This document shows positions 16,887-24,940 of a stretch of DNA of 52,050 bases, one piece after another. The notes beneath the pieces were generated by a model. That model saw only the letters and a list, made by a program, of their open reading frames with translations. It did no database searches and was not told where the DNA came from. Positions within the stretch are counted from its first letter, which is position 1; the number at the start of each line of letters is the position of its first letter. Both the position numbers and the translations under genes were made by a program. The stretch is from Deltaproteobacteria bacterium. GTDB lineage: Bacteria; Desulfobacterota; Binatia; Binatales; Binataceae. Location: assembly GCA_021780225.1 (NCBI GenBank), contig JAJXZF010000115.1, positions 1 to 52,050 on the forward strand, given 5' to 3'.

Positions 16887-17260
16887 TGCGGGGAGCCGCT
16901 CACGGTAAATTGATACGATCCCTCCGTGCGATGGCTGTCGCGGCAAACGACGCTCCACGCGACTTTGTAATCGCCCGGCTTTAATAGGGGCAGGGCGGCC
17001 GAGAGACGCTTTCCGGCGTCGCCTACCACCGGTTCCGAGGCGAGATTGCGGCCTGAAGAATCGAGCACCGTGAGCTTGGCGAACAGCTTCTCGATCGGCG
17101 CGTCGAAGTCGATCGTCACCTGCGAGGGCGGCGAATTGAGGGTCGCGCCCGCGGCGGGATTCTCACGTTTGGGGAATGCATGGGCGCTCGCCATTCGCGG
17201 CGCCAGCATGATAGCGGCGCACAATGCGGCGATCGTCAGGATGTTTTTGCGGTAGAGCAT
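16883..17260 (-). CDS. copC: CopC copper-binding periplasmic protein
   Basis: 125 aa from the ATG at 17260, with GGAG 9 bases upstream. A signal peptide ends in MASA, so the mature protein starts with His27. The domain has HAFPKRENPAAGA, then VCRDSHRTEGSYQFTV, which supplies Asp108 and His110. Mature N-terminal His with a later Asp-x-His is the Cu(II) site of CopC. It shuttles copper in the periplasm and delivers it to CopD. It starts 5 bases after the outer-membrane protein gene and overlaps copD by 4 bases. Confidence 0.92.
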   Translation of the reverse strand: MLYRKNILTIAALCAAIMLAPRMASAHAFPKRENPAAGATLNSPPSQVTIDFDAPIEKLFAKLTVLDSSGRNLASEPVVGDAGKRLSAALPLLKPGDYKVAWSVVCRDSHRTEGSYQFTVSGSPH

Positions 17261-17265
17261 TACCG

Positions 17266-18174
17266 TCAGCCTCCAAACAGCGTCCAATTTCCTTGCGGAA
17301 TGATGGAATCGTAAAAGATATCGAGCAATCCGATCGCCGACGCGTGGGTTCCCGGAACGCTCGCATTATTGAGCGCGAACTGGGTTCCAAAACTCAACTC
17401 GAACCGGTAGCCGACGTAAGCGATGCCGGGGGTCGCGACCAGATTCGGAAAAGTCTGGCCGGACGGTCCCGCGATCAGTTGGGAGTAATTGAACTCGCTG
17501 AAAAGGAACAGGTTGCGCAAAGGCCATTGCAACCCGATATCCTTGACGGATTCGCTTAAATACGGAAGCGAGTATTCGACCACCTGATCGCCGAACATCA
17601 GATGGCTGGTGTGGCCGCCGAGCGCGGGCAGGTAACCGAAATCGCCCTGCAGGCCGAACGGGCGGAAGAATTTCACGATCGGCCAATTCGGCAGATCGCC
17701 GAGGCCTTTTTCCCAGACGAGTTCGGGGCCAAGGCTGGTATGGTTTTGCGTCTGAACGTGCGGATCGCCGAGCGGCGCCTGCAGGTCGAGCATCGCGCCC
17801 ATCAGGAATTCATGCTGCGGAACCACCAGAAAAGCATATTTGATGAAAAGGTCGAGATCGTTGAAGCCATTTACATTGGGTCCGTTCTTGGGCGACTGGC
17901 AGATCCACGAATCGCCGACGCCGACGCTCAGCCGCGGAAGCTCATTGGAATCTATCGCGAGGATTTTTTCGATCGAAGTGCCGAGCGAAAAAGTACGGCC
18001 TTCGCTGGTTTTGGTCCATTGAGGCTGAACGATGTCGAACTCGTTCGCGGGTGTCGGATCTTCGGCGATCAGCGGCTCAAGAAACATGTAATCGCCGACC
18101 ACGCCGTGCGCGAACGCGATTCGCGCCGGCGCGAAGATCGTCAAGAGCGCAATCGCGCTGATAAAATGCCTCAA
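17266..18174 (-). CDS. putative outer-membrane beta-barrel protein of the copper operon
   Basis: 302 aa. The start is taken as TTG at 18174: GAGG lies 5 bases upstream, and it opens a clean signal peptide (RHFISAIALLTIF...IAFA) before a mature HGVVGDYMFLEP. No ATG is available at that place. The mature chain is rich in alternating aromatic and polar strands and ends in a gene-to-copC gap of 5 bases, so it looks like an outer-membrane channel or transport-type barrel. I do not recognise a named family. The tight coupling to copC and copD suggests that it moves copper or a copper-linked substrate across the outer membrane; this is inference. Confidence 0.7.
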   Translation of the reverse strand: MRHFISAIALLTIFAPARIAFAHGVVGDYMFLEPLIAEDPTPANEFDIVQPQWTKTSEGRTFSLGTSIEKILAIDSNELPRLSVGVGDSWICQSPKNGPNVNGFNDLDLFIKYAFLVVPQHEFLMGAMLDLQAPLGDPHVQTQNHTSLGPELVWEKGLGDLPNWPIVKFFRPFGLQGDFGYLPALGGHTSHLMFGDQVVEYSLPYLSESVKDIGLQWPLRNLFLFSEFNYSQLIAGPSGQTFPNLVATPGIAYVGYRFELSFGTQFALNNASVPGTHASAIGLLDIFYDSIIPQGNWTLFGG

Positions 18175-18283
18175 TTTAACCTCAGATGCGGCGACCGAGC
18201 CATCGTCGAATGACTGGCCGCGCGCGTCCGGACGATACAAGGGTATCGGCCGGGCGGCGGCCTAAAAATGGGATTTTGGAGGG

Positions 18284-18598
18284 TTAAATCAAAGCGCGGG
18301 GCGGAGGGGGATCGGGCGCGTCGGACGGCCGATCGAACTGGGACGCGGCAAAGAGCGCGATCGCGCCAAAATCGCGATCGACAAGCGCCGGGAAGTGAAC
18401 GATACGGGTCGGCGCGGCCTCGCACAGAGTCGTCGAGACGTTAACGCCGGGCAGCGGATGGCAGATGTTGACGGTAAGCGTCGGCGACCCGCCGGACAAC
18501 GGAGCGTCGGCGACGATCGGAACGCCGGCGAGAAGGATCGCGACGATCAGCATGAGCGCGAGCGCCCATCCAGTGTCGGAATTGAGCCGGCGCGCCAT
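18284..18598 (-). CDS. small exported protein, DUF2946-like
   Basis: 104 aa. One N-terminal hydrophobic segment (about 11-30) acts as signal or anchor. The mature part has two cysteines (NICHPLP... and TTLCEAAP) and His residues, and ends in PPPPRALI. The Cys-His segment and the terminal PPPPRA are reminiscent of DUF2946 proteins, which are often found beside copper receptors. Its ATG overlaps the TGA of the upstream DUF2318 gene by one base, so the two are coupled. The next gene in the operon starts 109 bases on. A copper-binding role is inferred from context. Confidence 0.6.
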   Translation of the reverse strand: MARRLNSDTGWALALMLIVAILLAGVPIVADAPLSGGSPTLTVNICHPLPGVNVSTTLCEAAPTRIVHFPALVDRDFGAIALFAASQFDRPSDAPDPPPPRALI

Positions 18599-19050
18599 CA
18601 GAAGAGCGAGCGTCCTTTGACCAGATCCGCGACTTTGATTTCAACCCGATCGCCGCGATCGGTCGTGTTCAGCCGCACCGGCACGCAGGAGGCGATGCCG
18701 CGATCGAGATGTTCGAGCTTGTAGCGATTTCCGCACAACCGGCAAATCAGGTAGCCGTGCGCGACGGCGTAGCCCTTATGGTAGCGGTAGCATTGGCTGC
18801 ACGCGTCGAACACCGCGTGCATTTTTCCTTCGGCGTCGCGCGCGAGAATGAAGCGCAGGCGCTTCCCGGCCGCGGTCCGGTAACAGAAGAATTTTGCGGT
18901 ATTGTCGGGGAGATTCGCGACGCCAATGCCGACGTTTTCGGCGCCGGTCACGGCGGTGCAGGCGGACCGCGCGAACGGCCGCGTGAACATCAGCGCGCCC
19001 AGAAGAACGAATGCGGCAAGCGCGGCTATGGTGAACCCCGGCCGGCGCAT
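18598..19050 (-). CDS. DUF2318 (FtrD-like) membrane-anchored protein
   Basis: 150 aa from the ATG at 19050; a TTG at 19086 is also open. One N-terminal membrane segment (about 6-22) precedes a periplasmic domain with FDACSQCYRYHKGY and ICRLCGNRY, placing Cys84/Cys87 and Cys103/Cys106 as a metal- or redox-active set. This is the DUF2318 pattern found in FtrD of iron/copper uptake systems. It heads the leftward operon that ends in copC-copD, so it may reduce or bind copper at the outer face of the inner membrane. It is divergent from the LLM gene at 19139. Confidence 0.8.
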   Translation of the reverse strand: MRRPGFTIAALAAFVLLGALMFTRPFARSACTAVTGAENVGIGVANLPDNTAKFFCYRTAAGKRLRFILARDAEGKMHAVFDACSQCYRYHKGYAVAHGYLICRLCGNRYKLEHLDRGIASCVPVRLNTTDRGDRVEIKVADLVKGRSLF

Positions 19051-19103
19051 CGGGGAAATAATCGCAGGGATGTTCCGGCGGAGCAAGTGCCGCCGACGCG
19101 GGG

Positions 19104-19132
19104 TTGACAGCCTTGGAGATCAACGGGATAAC
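19104..19132 (+). promoter_or_regulatory. sigma70-like promoter placing the transcript start at the ATG
   Basis: TTGACA (19104-19109, a perfect -35) is followed after 17 bases by GATAAC (19127-19132), four of six bases matching TATAAT. A transcript start about 7 bases later falls at 19139, the A of the start codon of the LLM gene. No ribosome-binding site is seen close to that ATG. A leaderless mRNA is therefore plausible. Confidence 0.45.
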
Positions 19133-19138
19133 CGCGCC

Positions 19139-20221
19139 ATGGCGACGATGAAAATCGAAAGATACCTGAACTGGGGAACTCCATATACGCCGGAGATGGA
19201 TGCGGGCGGCAAACGCCCCGCGCCGCGATGGGATACGCTGCGCGAACAGGTGCGCGAAGCGACCGCGTTGGGGTACGACACGGCGGTCGCGGTCGAAACG
19301 CAACACGATCCGTTTCTGGCGCTGGCGGTCGCGGCGCAGGAGCCGTCGCCGATCGAGTTGGGCACGGGAATCGCGCTGGCGTTCACCAAGAGTCCGGTGG
19401 CGACCGCGTATGTCGCGTGGGATTTGCAGACGATGAGCGGCGGACGGCTGGTGCTCGGACTTGGCTCGCAAGTCAAAGGCCACGTGACGCGGCGGTTCGG
19501 GATGCCGTGGTCGAAACCGGCTCAGCGGATGAAAGATTACGTCGGCGCGATGCGCGCCTGCTGGCATTCGTGGCAGACCGGCGCGCCGCTGAATTTCCAA
19601 AGCGAGCATTACAACATCTCGCTGATGACGCCGAATTTTTCGCCGCCGCCGATCGACAAGCCGCACATTCCGGTGCTGATCGCGGCGGTTCAGGAGCGGA
19701 TGCTGCAAGTCGCGGGCGAGGTTTGCGACGGCGTGCGGCTGCACGGAATCGTTACGCGCAGGTATCTCGACGAAATCGCGTTCCCGAATCTGAAAAAAGG
19801 CTTCGCACGCTCGGGCAGGCCGCAGGCGGCGTGGAAAGACTTCGAAATCGGCGGCGGCGGTTTCCTGTGCGTGGCGCGCGACCGCGACGAGCTGGCGAAA
19901 GCGGTCGAGAAAATGAAAGCGACGATCGCGTTTTACGGATCGACGCGCTCATATCGCTCGAGCTTCGAATTGGACGGATGGTCGCGCCAGGCCGACGAGC
20001 TTCATCGCCTGTCGATCCAGCAAAAATGGGGCGAGATGCCGAAGGTCATCAGCGAAGAGATGGTGCGCGCGTTCGCGGCGGTCGGGACCTACGACGATAT
20101 CGCGGGCGTGATCAAGAAGCGCTTCGCCGGGGTGACCCGCGTCGCGTTTGAAATTCCCGTGCACAACGATCGCGATCGCGGCGTGTTGCGCGAAATCGTT
20201 CAGGATTTGAAGCGCCCGTAG
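19139..20221 (+). CDS. LLM class flavin-dependent oxidoreductase (F420-type candidate)
   Basis: 360 aa luciferase-like monooxygenase TIM barrel. Supporting segments are YDTAVAVETQHDPFLALAVAA, IELGTGIALAFTKSP, LQTMSGGRLVLGLGSQVKGHVTRRFGM and IPVLIAAVQERMLQVAGEVCDG. The pattern resembles the actinobacterial-type F420-dependent LLM subfamilies more than FMN-dependent luciferases, but cofactor choice cannot be proven by eye. The substrate is unknown. The start was set at ATG 19139; an ATG at 19148 is also possible. A TTGACA promoter lies directly upstream. It is divergent from the copper operon and convergent with a cytochrome c gene 23 bases away. Confidence 0.85.
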   Translation: MATMKIERYLNWGTPYTPEMDAGGKRPAPRWDTLREQVREATALGYDTAVAVETQHDPFLALAVAAQEPSPIELGTGIALAFTKSPVATAYVAWDLQTMSGGRLVLGLGSQVKGHVTRRFGMPWSKPAQRMKDYVGAMRACWHSWQTGAPLNFQSEHYNISLMTPNFSPPPIDKPHIPVLIAAVQERMLQVAGEVCDGVRLHGIVTRRYLDEIAFPNLKKGFARSGRPQAAWKDFEIGGGGFLCVARDRDELAKAVEKMKATIAFYGSTRSYRSSFELDGWSRQADELHRLSIQQKWGEMPKVISEEMVRAFAAVGTYDDIAGVIKKRFAGVTRVAFEIPVHNDRDRGVLREIVQDLKRP

Positions 20222-20244
20222 CGTCCGCTCGGGAACGCCAAACT

Positions 20245-20727
20245 TTATTGGCGCTGGATCGTTCGAATGTAATCGACCAGCGCGTCGATGCGCGCCTTCG
20301 CGAGCGCTTCGCTCTTCGGCGTGAACTCCTTGTCCGACGCTTGAAAGTTGACGCCCCAAAACGGCATATCGAAACGTTTGTGCGACGGAATCGATTTGCG
20401 GCCGTCGATCGTGTCGGCGACCTGTTTTGCCGGGAAGACTCCGCCGTTCCGCATGCTGAGCACCGTGAGATCGGGCGGATGAATGTCGGGAATCAGATTG
20501 ACTTCGGGCCCGTGTCCGCGGCCGTTGGTTCCATGGCACGGCGCGCAGTGTTTCATGAAGTCCTGCTTGCCGCTGACCGGATGGTCTTCGCTGGCGGGAT
20601 GGTAAACGTCGGGATAATCTTGCGCGCTCGCCGGCATCGCGCGGAATGCAATTAGAGCCATCAGCGCCAGCGCGCCAGCGATTCCGGCCGCCGGACCAAT
20701 TCTATAGATCGAAAAACCGTCTCCCAC
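20245..20727 (-). CDS. class I c-type cytochrome, single haem
   Basis: 160 aa with a GTG start (GGAGG 8 bases upstream). A signal peptide (IAGALALMALIAF...MPASA) is followed by CAPCHGTNGRGHGPEV, giving the CxxCH haem site near residue 61. A Met in FDMPFWG is a good distal-ligand candidate. The HPPDLT segment is common in cytochrome c / cbb3-type domains. It is a periplasmic electron carrier; partner unknown. It stands alone between two rightward LLM genes. Confidence 0.9.
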   Translation of the reverse strand: MGDGFSIYRIGPAAGIAGALALMALIAFRAMPASAQDYPDVYHPASEDHPVSGKQDFMKHCAPCHGTNGRGHGPEVNLIPDIHPPDLTVLSMRNGGVFPAKQVADTIDGRKSIPSHKRFDMPFWGVNFQASDKEFTPKSEALAKARIDALVDYIRTIQRQ

Positions 20728-20986
20728 TCCCGGTTCCTCCCCAGTCCTGGTCGCGCGGGAGCGTCAGGCTCCGCGCGCCGCTAGTTAGGATGACACGCCG
20801 TCGCCGAAACGCAATCCGATCGGCTCATCGACAGCACGCGCGATTCGTAGCGGATGCGCGATAGTCCGATAGCGGACGAAGCGGCGATAGCGAGGGACCG
20901 GTCTTCGCGTTATCCTTCTGGCGCGCTCGGGCGCGTCAATCCGGATCTTTGCGGCGTGCGGCCGCGGATTCCCGCGAGAGGAACGA

Positions 20987-22042
20987 ATGAAATTTTCGCT
21001 GTTTTATCTGCCGACTTTCTGGCAGCCGCTCAATGGCGCGGTCGCGAACCTTTACGAAGATATTCTTAAAGAGGTCGAATTCGCCGACCAAAACGGCTTG
21101 GAGGCCGTCTGGTTCGCGGAACATCACTTTTTTGGCTACGGCGGCGTAATTCCGTCGGTCCCCGTGATTGCGGCCGCGGCGGCGCAGCGTACGCGGCGCA
21201 TCCGCATCGGGTCGGGCGTGGCGTTGATCGGATTGAACGATCCGCTGCGCGTCGCCGAGGAATTCGCGATGCTCGACAATCTTTCGGGCGGGCGCGTCGA
21301 TTTTGGAATCGGACGCGCTTTTCAACGGGCGGAATATGACGCGTTCAACGTGCCGATGAATGAAAGCCGCGCCCGGTTCGACGAGGCGCACGAACTAATC
21401 CTGCGCGCATGGCGTGACGAACGAATCAATTACGCGGGCAAATATCGCACGCTTAAAAATGTAAATGTGCTGCCAAAACCGGTTCAGCGGCCGCATCCGC
21501 CGATTTATGTCGCCTGCATCATGACGCCGGAGTCCTTCGAGTTCGCGGCGCGCAACGGCTACCACCTGATGTATGTGCCATACGTCGGCAGTCCCGAGGA
21601 CGGCGTCGCCCGCGTGCGCCATTACCGGGCGACGCTCGAGAGTTCGGGCCACGATCCGGCGAGCCGTGAAGTCATGATGTGCATGCACGCTTTTTGCGGG
21701 GAATCAGCCAGCCATGCGCGCGATTTTCCGCGTCCGTTTCTGACCAATTACTTCGAACTCGCGGCCGAAGCGAATCGCAACGACGCCGATCCGGATCAAT
21801 ACAAGGGCTACGCCGGAATCGGAAAGATTTTCCAGCATATCCACGAGAATTACGATTTCATGTATCCCAACCAGGTGATATTCGGCGATCCAGAACAATG
21901 CCTCGCGAGAATTGAGTATTTCCGATCGATGGGCGCGACGCAGATTTCTCTGATCACGAATTTCGGCGGGATGCCGCATCGGGAAATCATGCGTTCGCTC
22001 GAACGCTTTGTTAAAGACGTGATTCCTCACGTGCCCGAATAA
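20987..22042 (+). CDS. LLM class flavin-dependent oxidoreductase (luciferase-like)
   Basis: 351 aa, with AGAGGAACG before the ATG. LEAVWFAEHHFFGYGG (about 39-54), IRIGSGVALIGLNDPLRVAEEFAMLDNLSGGRVDFGIGR and PVQRPHPPIYVAC are typical of LuxA-like FMN-dependent monooxygenases. The AEHHF motif supplies the conserved His residues near the flavin. It probably oxidises an organic substrate with reduced flavin and O2. It has only modest resemblance to the LLM gene at 19139, so the two are not recent duplicates. It is convergent with the amidohydrolase gene, and a hairpin lies between them. Confidence 0.88.
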   Translation: MKFSLFYLPTFWQPLNGAVANLYEDILKEVEFADQNGLEAVWFAEHHFFGYGGVIPSVPVIAAAAAQRTRRIRIGSGVALIGLNDPLRVAEEFAMLDNLSGGRVDFGIGRAFQRAEYDAFNVPMNESRARFDEAHELILRAWRDERINYAGKYRTLKNVNVLPKPVQRPHPPIYVACIMTPESFEFAARNGYHLMYVPYVGSPEDGVARVRHYRATLESSGHDPASREVMMCMHAFCGESASHARDFPRPFLTNYFELAAEANRNDADPDQYKGYAGIGKIFQHIHENYDFMYPNQVIFGDPEQCLARIEYFRSMGATQISLITNFGGMPHREIMRSLERFVKDVIPHVPE

Positions 22043-22108
22043 ATCGTCGAAGAATCGCCGCCGCGCATGTTTGTCGAACGCGGCGATAAATACGCGAGTG
22101 CTGAAAAA

Positions 22109-22137
22109 GCAGGGCCGGATCGAAAATCCGGCCCTGC
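22109..22137 (-). terminator. intrinsic terminator for the amidohydrolase operon
   Basis: A perfect 12-base-pair stem (22109-22120 with 22126-22137, GC-rich) has a 5-base loop. On the minus strand it is followed by TTTTT (plus-strand A run at 22104-22108). It lies about 50 bases past the stop of the leftward amidohydrolase gene. The hairpin could also end the rightward LLM transcript, but no T run follows on that strand. Confidence 0.8.
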
Positions 22138-22185
22138 GTGTATCACGGCAATTTTTAATCGAGAAGAACCGTAAGGAAGCGGCCG

Positions 22186-23700
22186 TCATCGAGCCGCGGC
22201 GGTTATATCCTCCGAAGTCCGGGGCAGCTCGCCGTTCGCCCGCAATTCGGCAAGCGCCTTTTCGGCCTCATTTTCGAGAATGGTGCCTTTAAAGAAATTT
22301 GGATTCATTCCGGCGTGCAACTTGACCGGATTCGTGAAGACGAAGTCGCGGAAGTCGGTTGCGGTCATCAAGCCGTCCTCGACGCCCTCGTATGCCTCGG
22401 CCGCCGCGAGTTTGAAGTCGGTCAAATCGTAATGGCCAAGGTCGGAACCGTAGATTGCATTGAGCCGTGCGCCCAGCGGGTTGCGGCGCGAGTCGAACGC
22501 GAGGGAGGTCATGCGATCGTCCCCTTCGCAGCCGAAGAAAAAGTTCGGCACGAAGCGGTCACGGATATCTTCGGCCCGTGCGATTCCGCAATTCACCCAC
22601 TCGTCGCGTTCATGCGGATCGCCGCCCCCGCCGCCTTCAAGCTCCGAAGGCGCGAGGTCGCCGTCGAGCCGGCCGCGCGTGAATTCCGCGCCGAATTTTT
22701 CGCATAGTTCGCGATACAATTTTCGATCGAGATTAGCCGGATCGCAGTTTTCCATCATCGCGAGGCTGCGCTTGTGCCAGCGCTCGAAAAGCGCGCAGTA
22801 GAGGGTCGCCGCCCACGCGACGCCGCCCTCCTTGAACGCGAATTTAAGAGCCGGAAAGCGCCGCGTGACGCCGCCGAGAAAAAGCGCTTTGCAGATTCCT
22901 TCAGCGGCGGCCGCGAAATGACCGATCTGGTTGTAAATGAAACTTGAAATCGAGATGCGCATCCCCCAGTTCAAGCCGAAGGAATGAAAGGTCGGCGCGA
23001 TGCCGAGTTCGACGCATTTCGCCCAGACCGGGTCGTAGTCGTATTCGCTGTCGAGGCAAAGGTTATCCATCCAGGTCAGGTAGCGGGCGAAATCGGGCGT
23101 CTGCTTCGCGAGTCCGGGAATCGGCCGGCGGACAAAGCCGGCCATCATCACGACTTTCAGGCCCAGCTCCGCCACGTGCTCGAGCTCCTCGATCGCCTCG
23201 GCCGGAGTGTGCATCGGAACGCAGGCCGCGGGCGTGATGCGATCCGAATATTCGCGGAAAATATCCGCGTGATAATTGTTGAACGCGCGGCACACGGCGC
23301 GGCGCAGGTCTCGATCTTCTATATGGGACGCGAACAGCCCCTGGCTCGGATTGAGGACGGTGAAGTCCAGACCCATCTCGTCAAGGCGCTGGTAGAGCAG
23401 TTTGGGCAGCGCCGCGGTCGCGCGATCGTAAGTGTTCTTTGTCGGATAGGGCCACCAGACCGGCCGCGGCACGCGGAATTCGCGCCGCTCGGCGGGGGTC
23501 ATGTGGTTCCATCGGAAATAGAAGGCGGTGTCGAAGGCGGTCTTGTACCGCTCCAGGATGGAATTGCCGCCGACGTCGCGGATGTAATCGAGCAGGGCGG
23601 GTTCGAATTCAACCACATGCCCGTCCGAATCGATGATTGGATGGCCGACGCGTTCGCGAATTTCGGCTGAACGGGTTTTGTCTTTGGCGATTATTTCCAT
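22186..23700 (-). CDS. amidohydrolase-2 family metal-dependent hydrolase
   Basis: 504 aa TIM-barrel protein with GGAG 8 bases before the ATG. IIDSDGHVVE (22-31) provides a D-x-D-x-H start to the barrel, and ASDxGHxD-like YGSDLGHYDL near residue 430 supplies the late Asp/His metal ligands. PTFHSFGLNW and ALKFAFKEGGVAW fit the family. These enzymes hydrolyse or decarboxylate carbonyl compounds (ACMSD / gamma-resorcylate decarboxylase type). The long form of about 500 residues is common beside LLM oxidoreductases in soil bacteria. The methyltransferase gene lies 105 bases upstream on the same strand, followed further up by the SDR, so a shared operon is possible. Confidence 0.85.
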   Translation of the reverse strand: MEIIAKDKTRSAEIRERVGHPIIDSDGHVVEFEPALLDYIRDVGGNSILERYKTAFDTAFYFRWNHMTPAERREFRVPRPVWWPYPTKNTYDRATAALPKLLYQRLDEMGLDFTVLNPSQGLFASHIEDRDLRRAVCRAFNNYHADIFREYSDRITPAACVPMHTPAEAIEELEHVAELGLKVVMMAGFVRRPIPGLAKQTPDFARYLTWMDNLCLDSEYDYDPVWAKCVELGIAPTFHSFGLNWGMRISISSFIYNQIGHFAAAAEGICKALFLGGVTRRFPALKFAFKEGGVAWAATLYCALFERWHKRSLAMMENCDPANLDRKLYRELCEKFGAEFTRGRLDGDLAPSELEGGGGGDPHERDEWVNCGIARAEDIRDRFVPNFFFGCEGDDRMTSLAFDSRRNPLGARLNAIYGSDLGHYDLTDFKLAAAEAYEGVEDGLMTATDFRDFVFTNPVKLHAGMNPNFFKGTILENEAEKALAELRANGELPRTSEDITAAAR

Positions 23701-23805
23701 GCGCGCGACTCCGATCGATCAAACACTTTGCCCCCTCGCGCCGTTGGAGGCAATCGCTTGATCGAAGAGTCCGCTCACGCCAAAGGCGACGGGCGATTCG
23801 AGCCG

Positions 23806-24879
23806 TTACGAACGCAATTCATAAAGCACGGCGAAATCGTCCTTGATCGGGAGGCGCATGAATTGTTTGAACCCCGCGGCTTCGGCCAATTCGCGCGCTT
23901 TGGCTTCGCCCATCGCCGCGCCGATTCCCGCGCCGCCGTGCGACAGCGACGTCGTCATGCAGTAAAGGGTGCTGACCGAATAGATCATCTTGCCGAGAGT
24001 GCGGATATTGTCCTTGACGTCATCCGACACGTTCACTTCCTGCACCAGGTAGCTGCCGCCGGGCTTGAGCGCGCGGCGCACGCCGCGCATCAGGCCAACC
24101 GGATCGATCGCGTCATGCACCACGTCGAACGTCGTCACCAGATCGAACCGCCCTTCGGGCATTTCCGCGCCGTTGGCGACGGTGAAAGTAACGCGACCGG
24201 CGACGCCCGCGGCCGCGGCATTGCGCCGGGCGCGTTCAACGGACTCGGCGTGAATATCGAATCCGGTCACGCGGGTTTTTGGAAACGCCTCAGCGATCAT
24301 GATCGCGGCGCGACCGCCGCCGCATCCGACGTCCGCGGCCATGCCGCCGGCATTCAACGCTTCAACCACGTGCGGCATCGCCGGAATCCATTTGCGCAGC
24401 AGTTTGTGTTTGTAGCGCGTGAGCGAATTGCGCTCGGCGGCCTCGAAAAACGATGCGGGGTATTCGGCCTGCGTCACGCCCTTGCCAGTGCGAAAGGCCT
24501 CGGCGACTTTGGGCGCGACGCTGACAGCCGCCTGCGCCATCTGGAAGTAGCTGCCGATAAAGAACGGCGAATCGTCGTCCGCCAGCGCCGCGGCGTATTC
24601 GGGCGTCAGGAGGTAGGTCTTTGCGCCGGGGTCGTATTCGACATACTGCGCGGCGGTCATCGCGTTGAGCCATTCGCGGAGATAGCGCGGCGCGAGACCG
24701 GTTCTGGCCGCCAATCCTTCGATCGTCAGAGGACCGGCGCCGGCCATCGCCTTGAAGATTCCCAACCGGTCGCCGATAAAGCTCATCGCTCCGTGAACCA
24801 TCGACGCAACGTCGCCGATAACGCTTTGCGCCGCGTTCTTGGCGCGTTCGATATCAAATTTGGGAGGTTCGCTGGCCAT
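23806..24879 (-). CDS. SAM-dependent methyltransferase with N-terminal winged helix
   Basis: 357 aa; the ATG at 24879 has GGAG 9 bases upstream. The N-terminal third (about 20-110) is a winged-helix dimerisation segment: LGIFKAMAGAGPLTIEGLAARTGLAPRYLREWL. The C-terminal Rossmann domain has ADVGCGGGRAAIMIAEAFP (SAM loop), VTGFDIH and FDLVTTFDVVHDAIDP. This layout matches the Rv2258c-like O-methyltransferase group. The methyl acceptor is unknown. It is transcribed between the BadH-like SDR (61 bases upstream) and the amidohydrolase, so it may modify an intermediate of the same pathway. Confidence 0.85.
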   Translation of the reverse strand: MASEPPKFDIERAKNAAQSVIGDVASMVHGAMSFIGDRLGIFKAMAGAGPLTIEGLAARTGLAPRYLREWLNAMTAAQYVEYDPGAKTYLLTPEYAAALADDDSPFFIGSYFQMAQAAVSVAPKVAEAFRTGKGVTQAEYPASFFEAAERNSLTRYKHKLLRKWIPAMPHVVEALNAGGMAADVGCGGGRAAIMIAEAFPKTRVTGFDIHAESVERARRNAAAAGVAGRVTFTVANGAEMPEGRFDLVTTFDVVHDAIDPVGLMRGVRRALKPGGSYLVQEVNVSDDVKDNIRTLGKMIYSVSTLYCMTTSLSHGGAGIGAAMGEAKARELAEAAGFKQFMRLPIKDDFAVLYELRS

Positions 24880-24940
24880 CTTTTCTCGCTCCAATTTAAA
24901 GGTTGCGGGTGACGCCGGTTGCCGCGACGGCTTTAATCCG

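Noticed and set aside
20728-20986. Possible small gene between cytochrome c and the LLM gene
   Set aside because: Short frames here have no ribosome-binding site, no family likeness and Arg/Ser-rich composition; treated as divergent promoter space.
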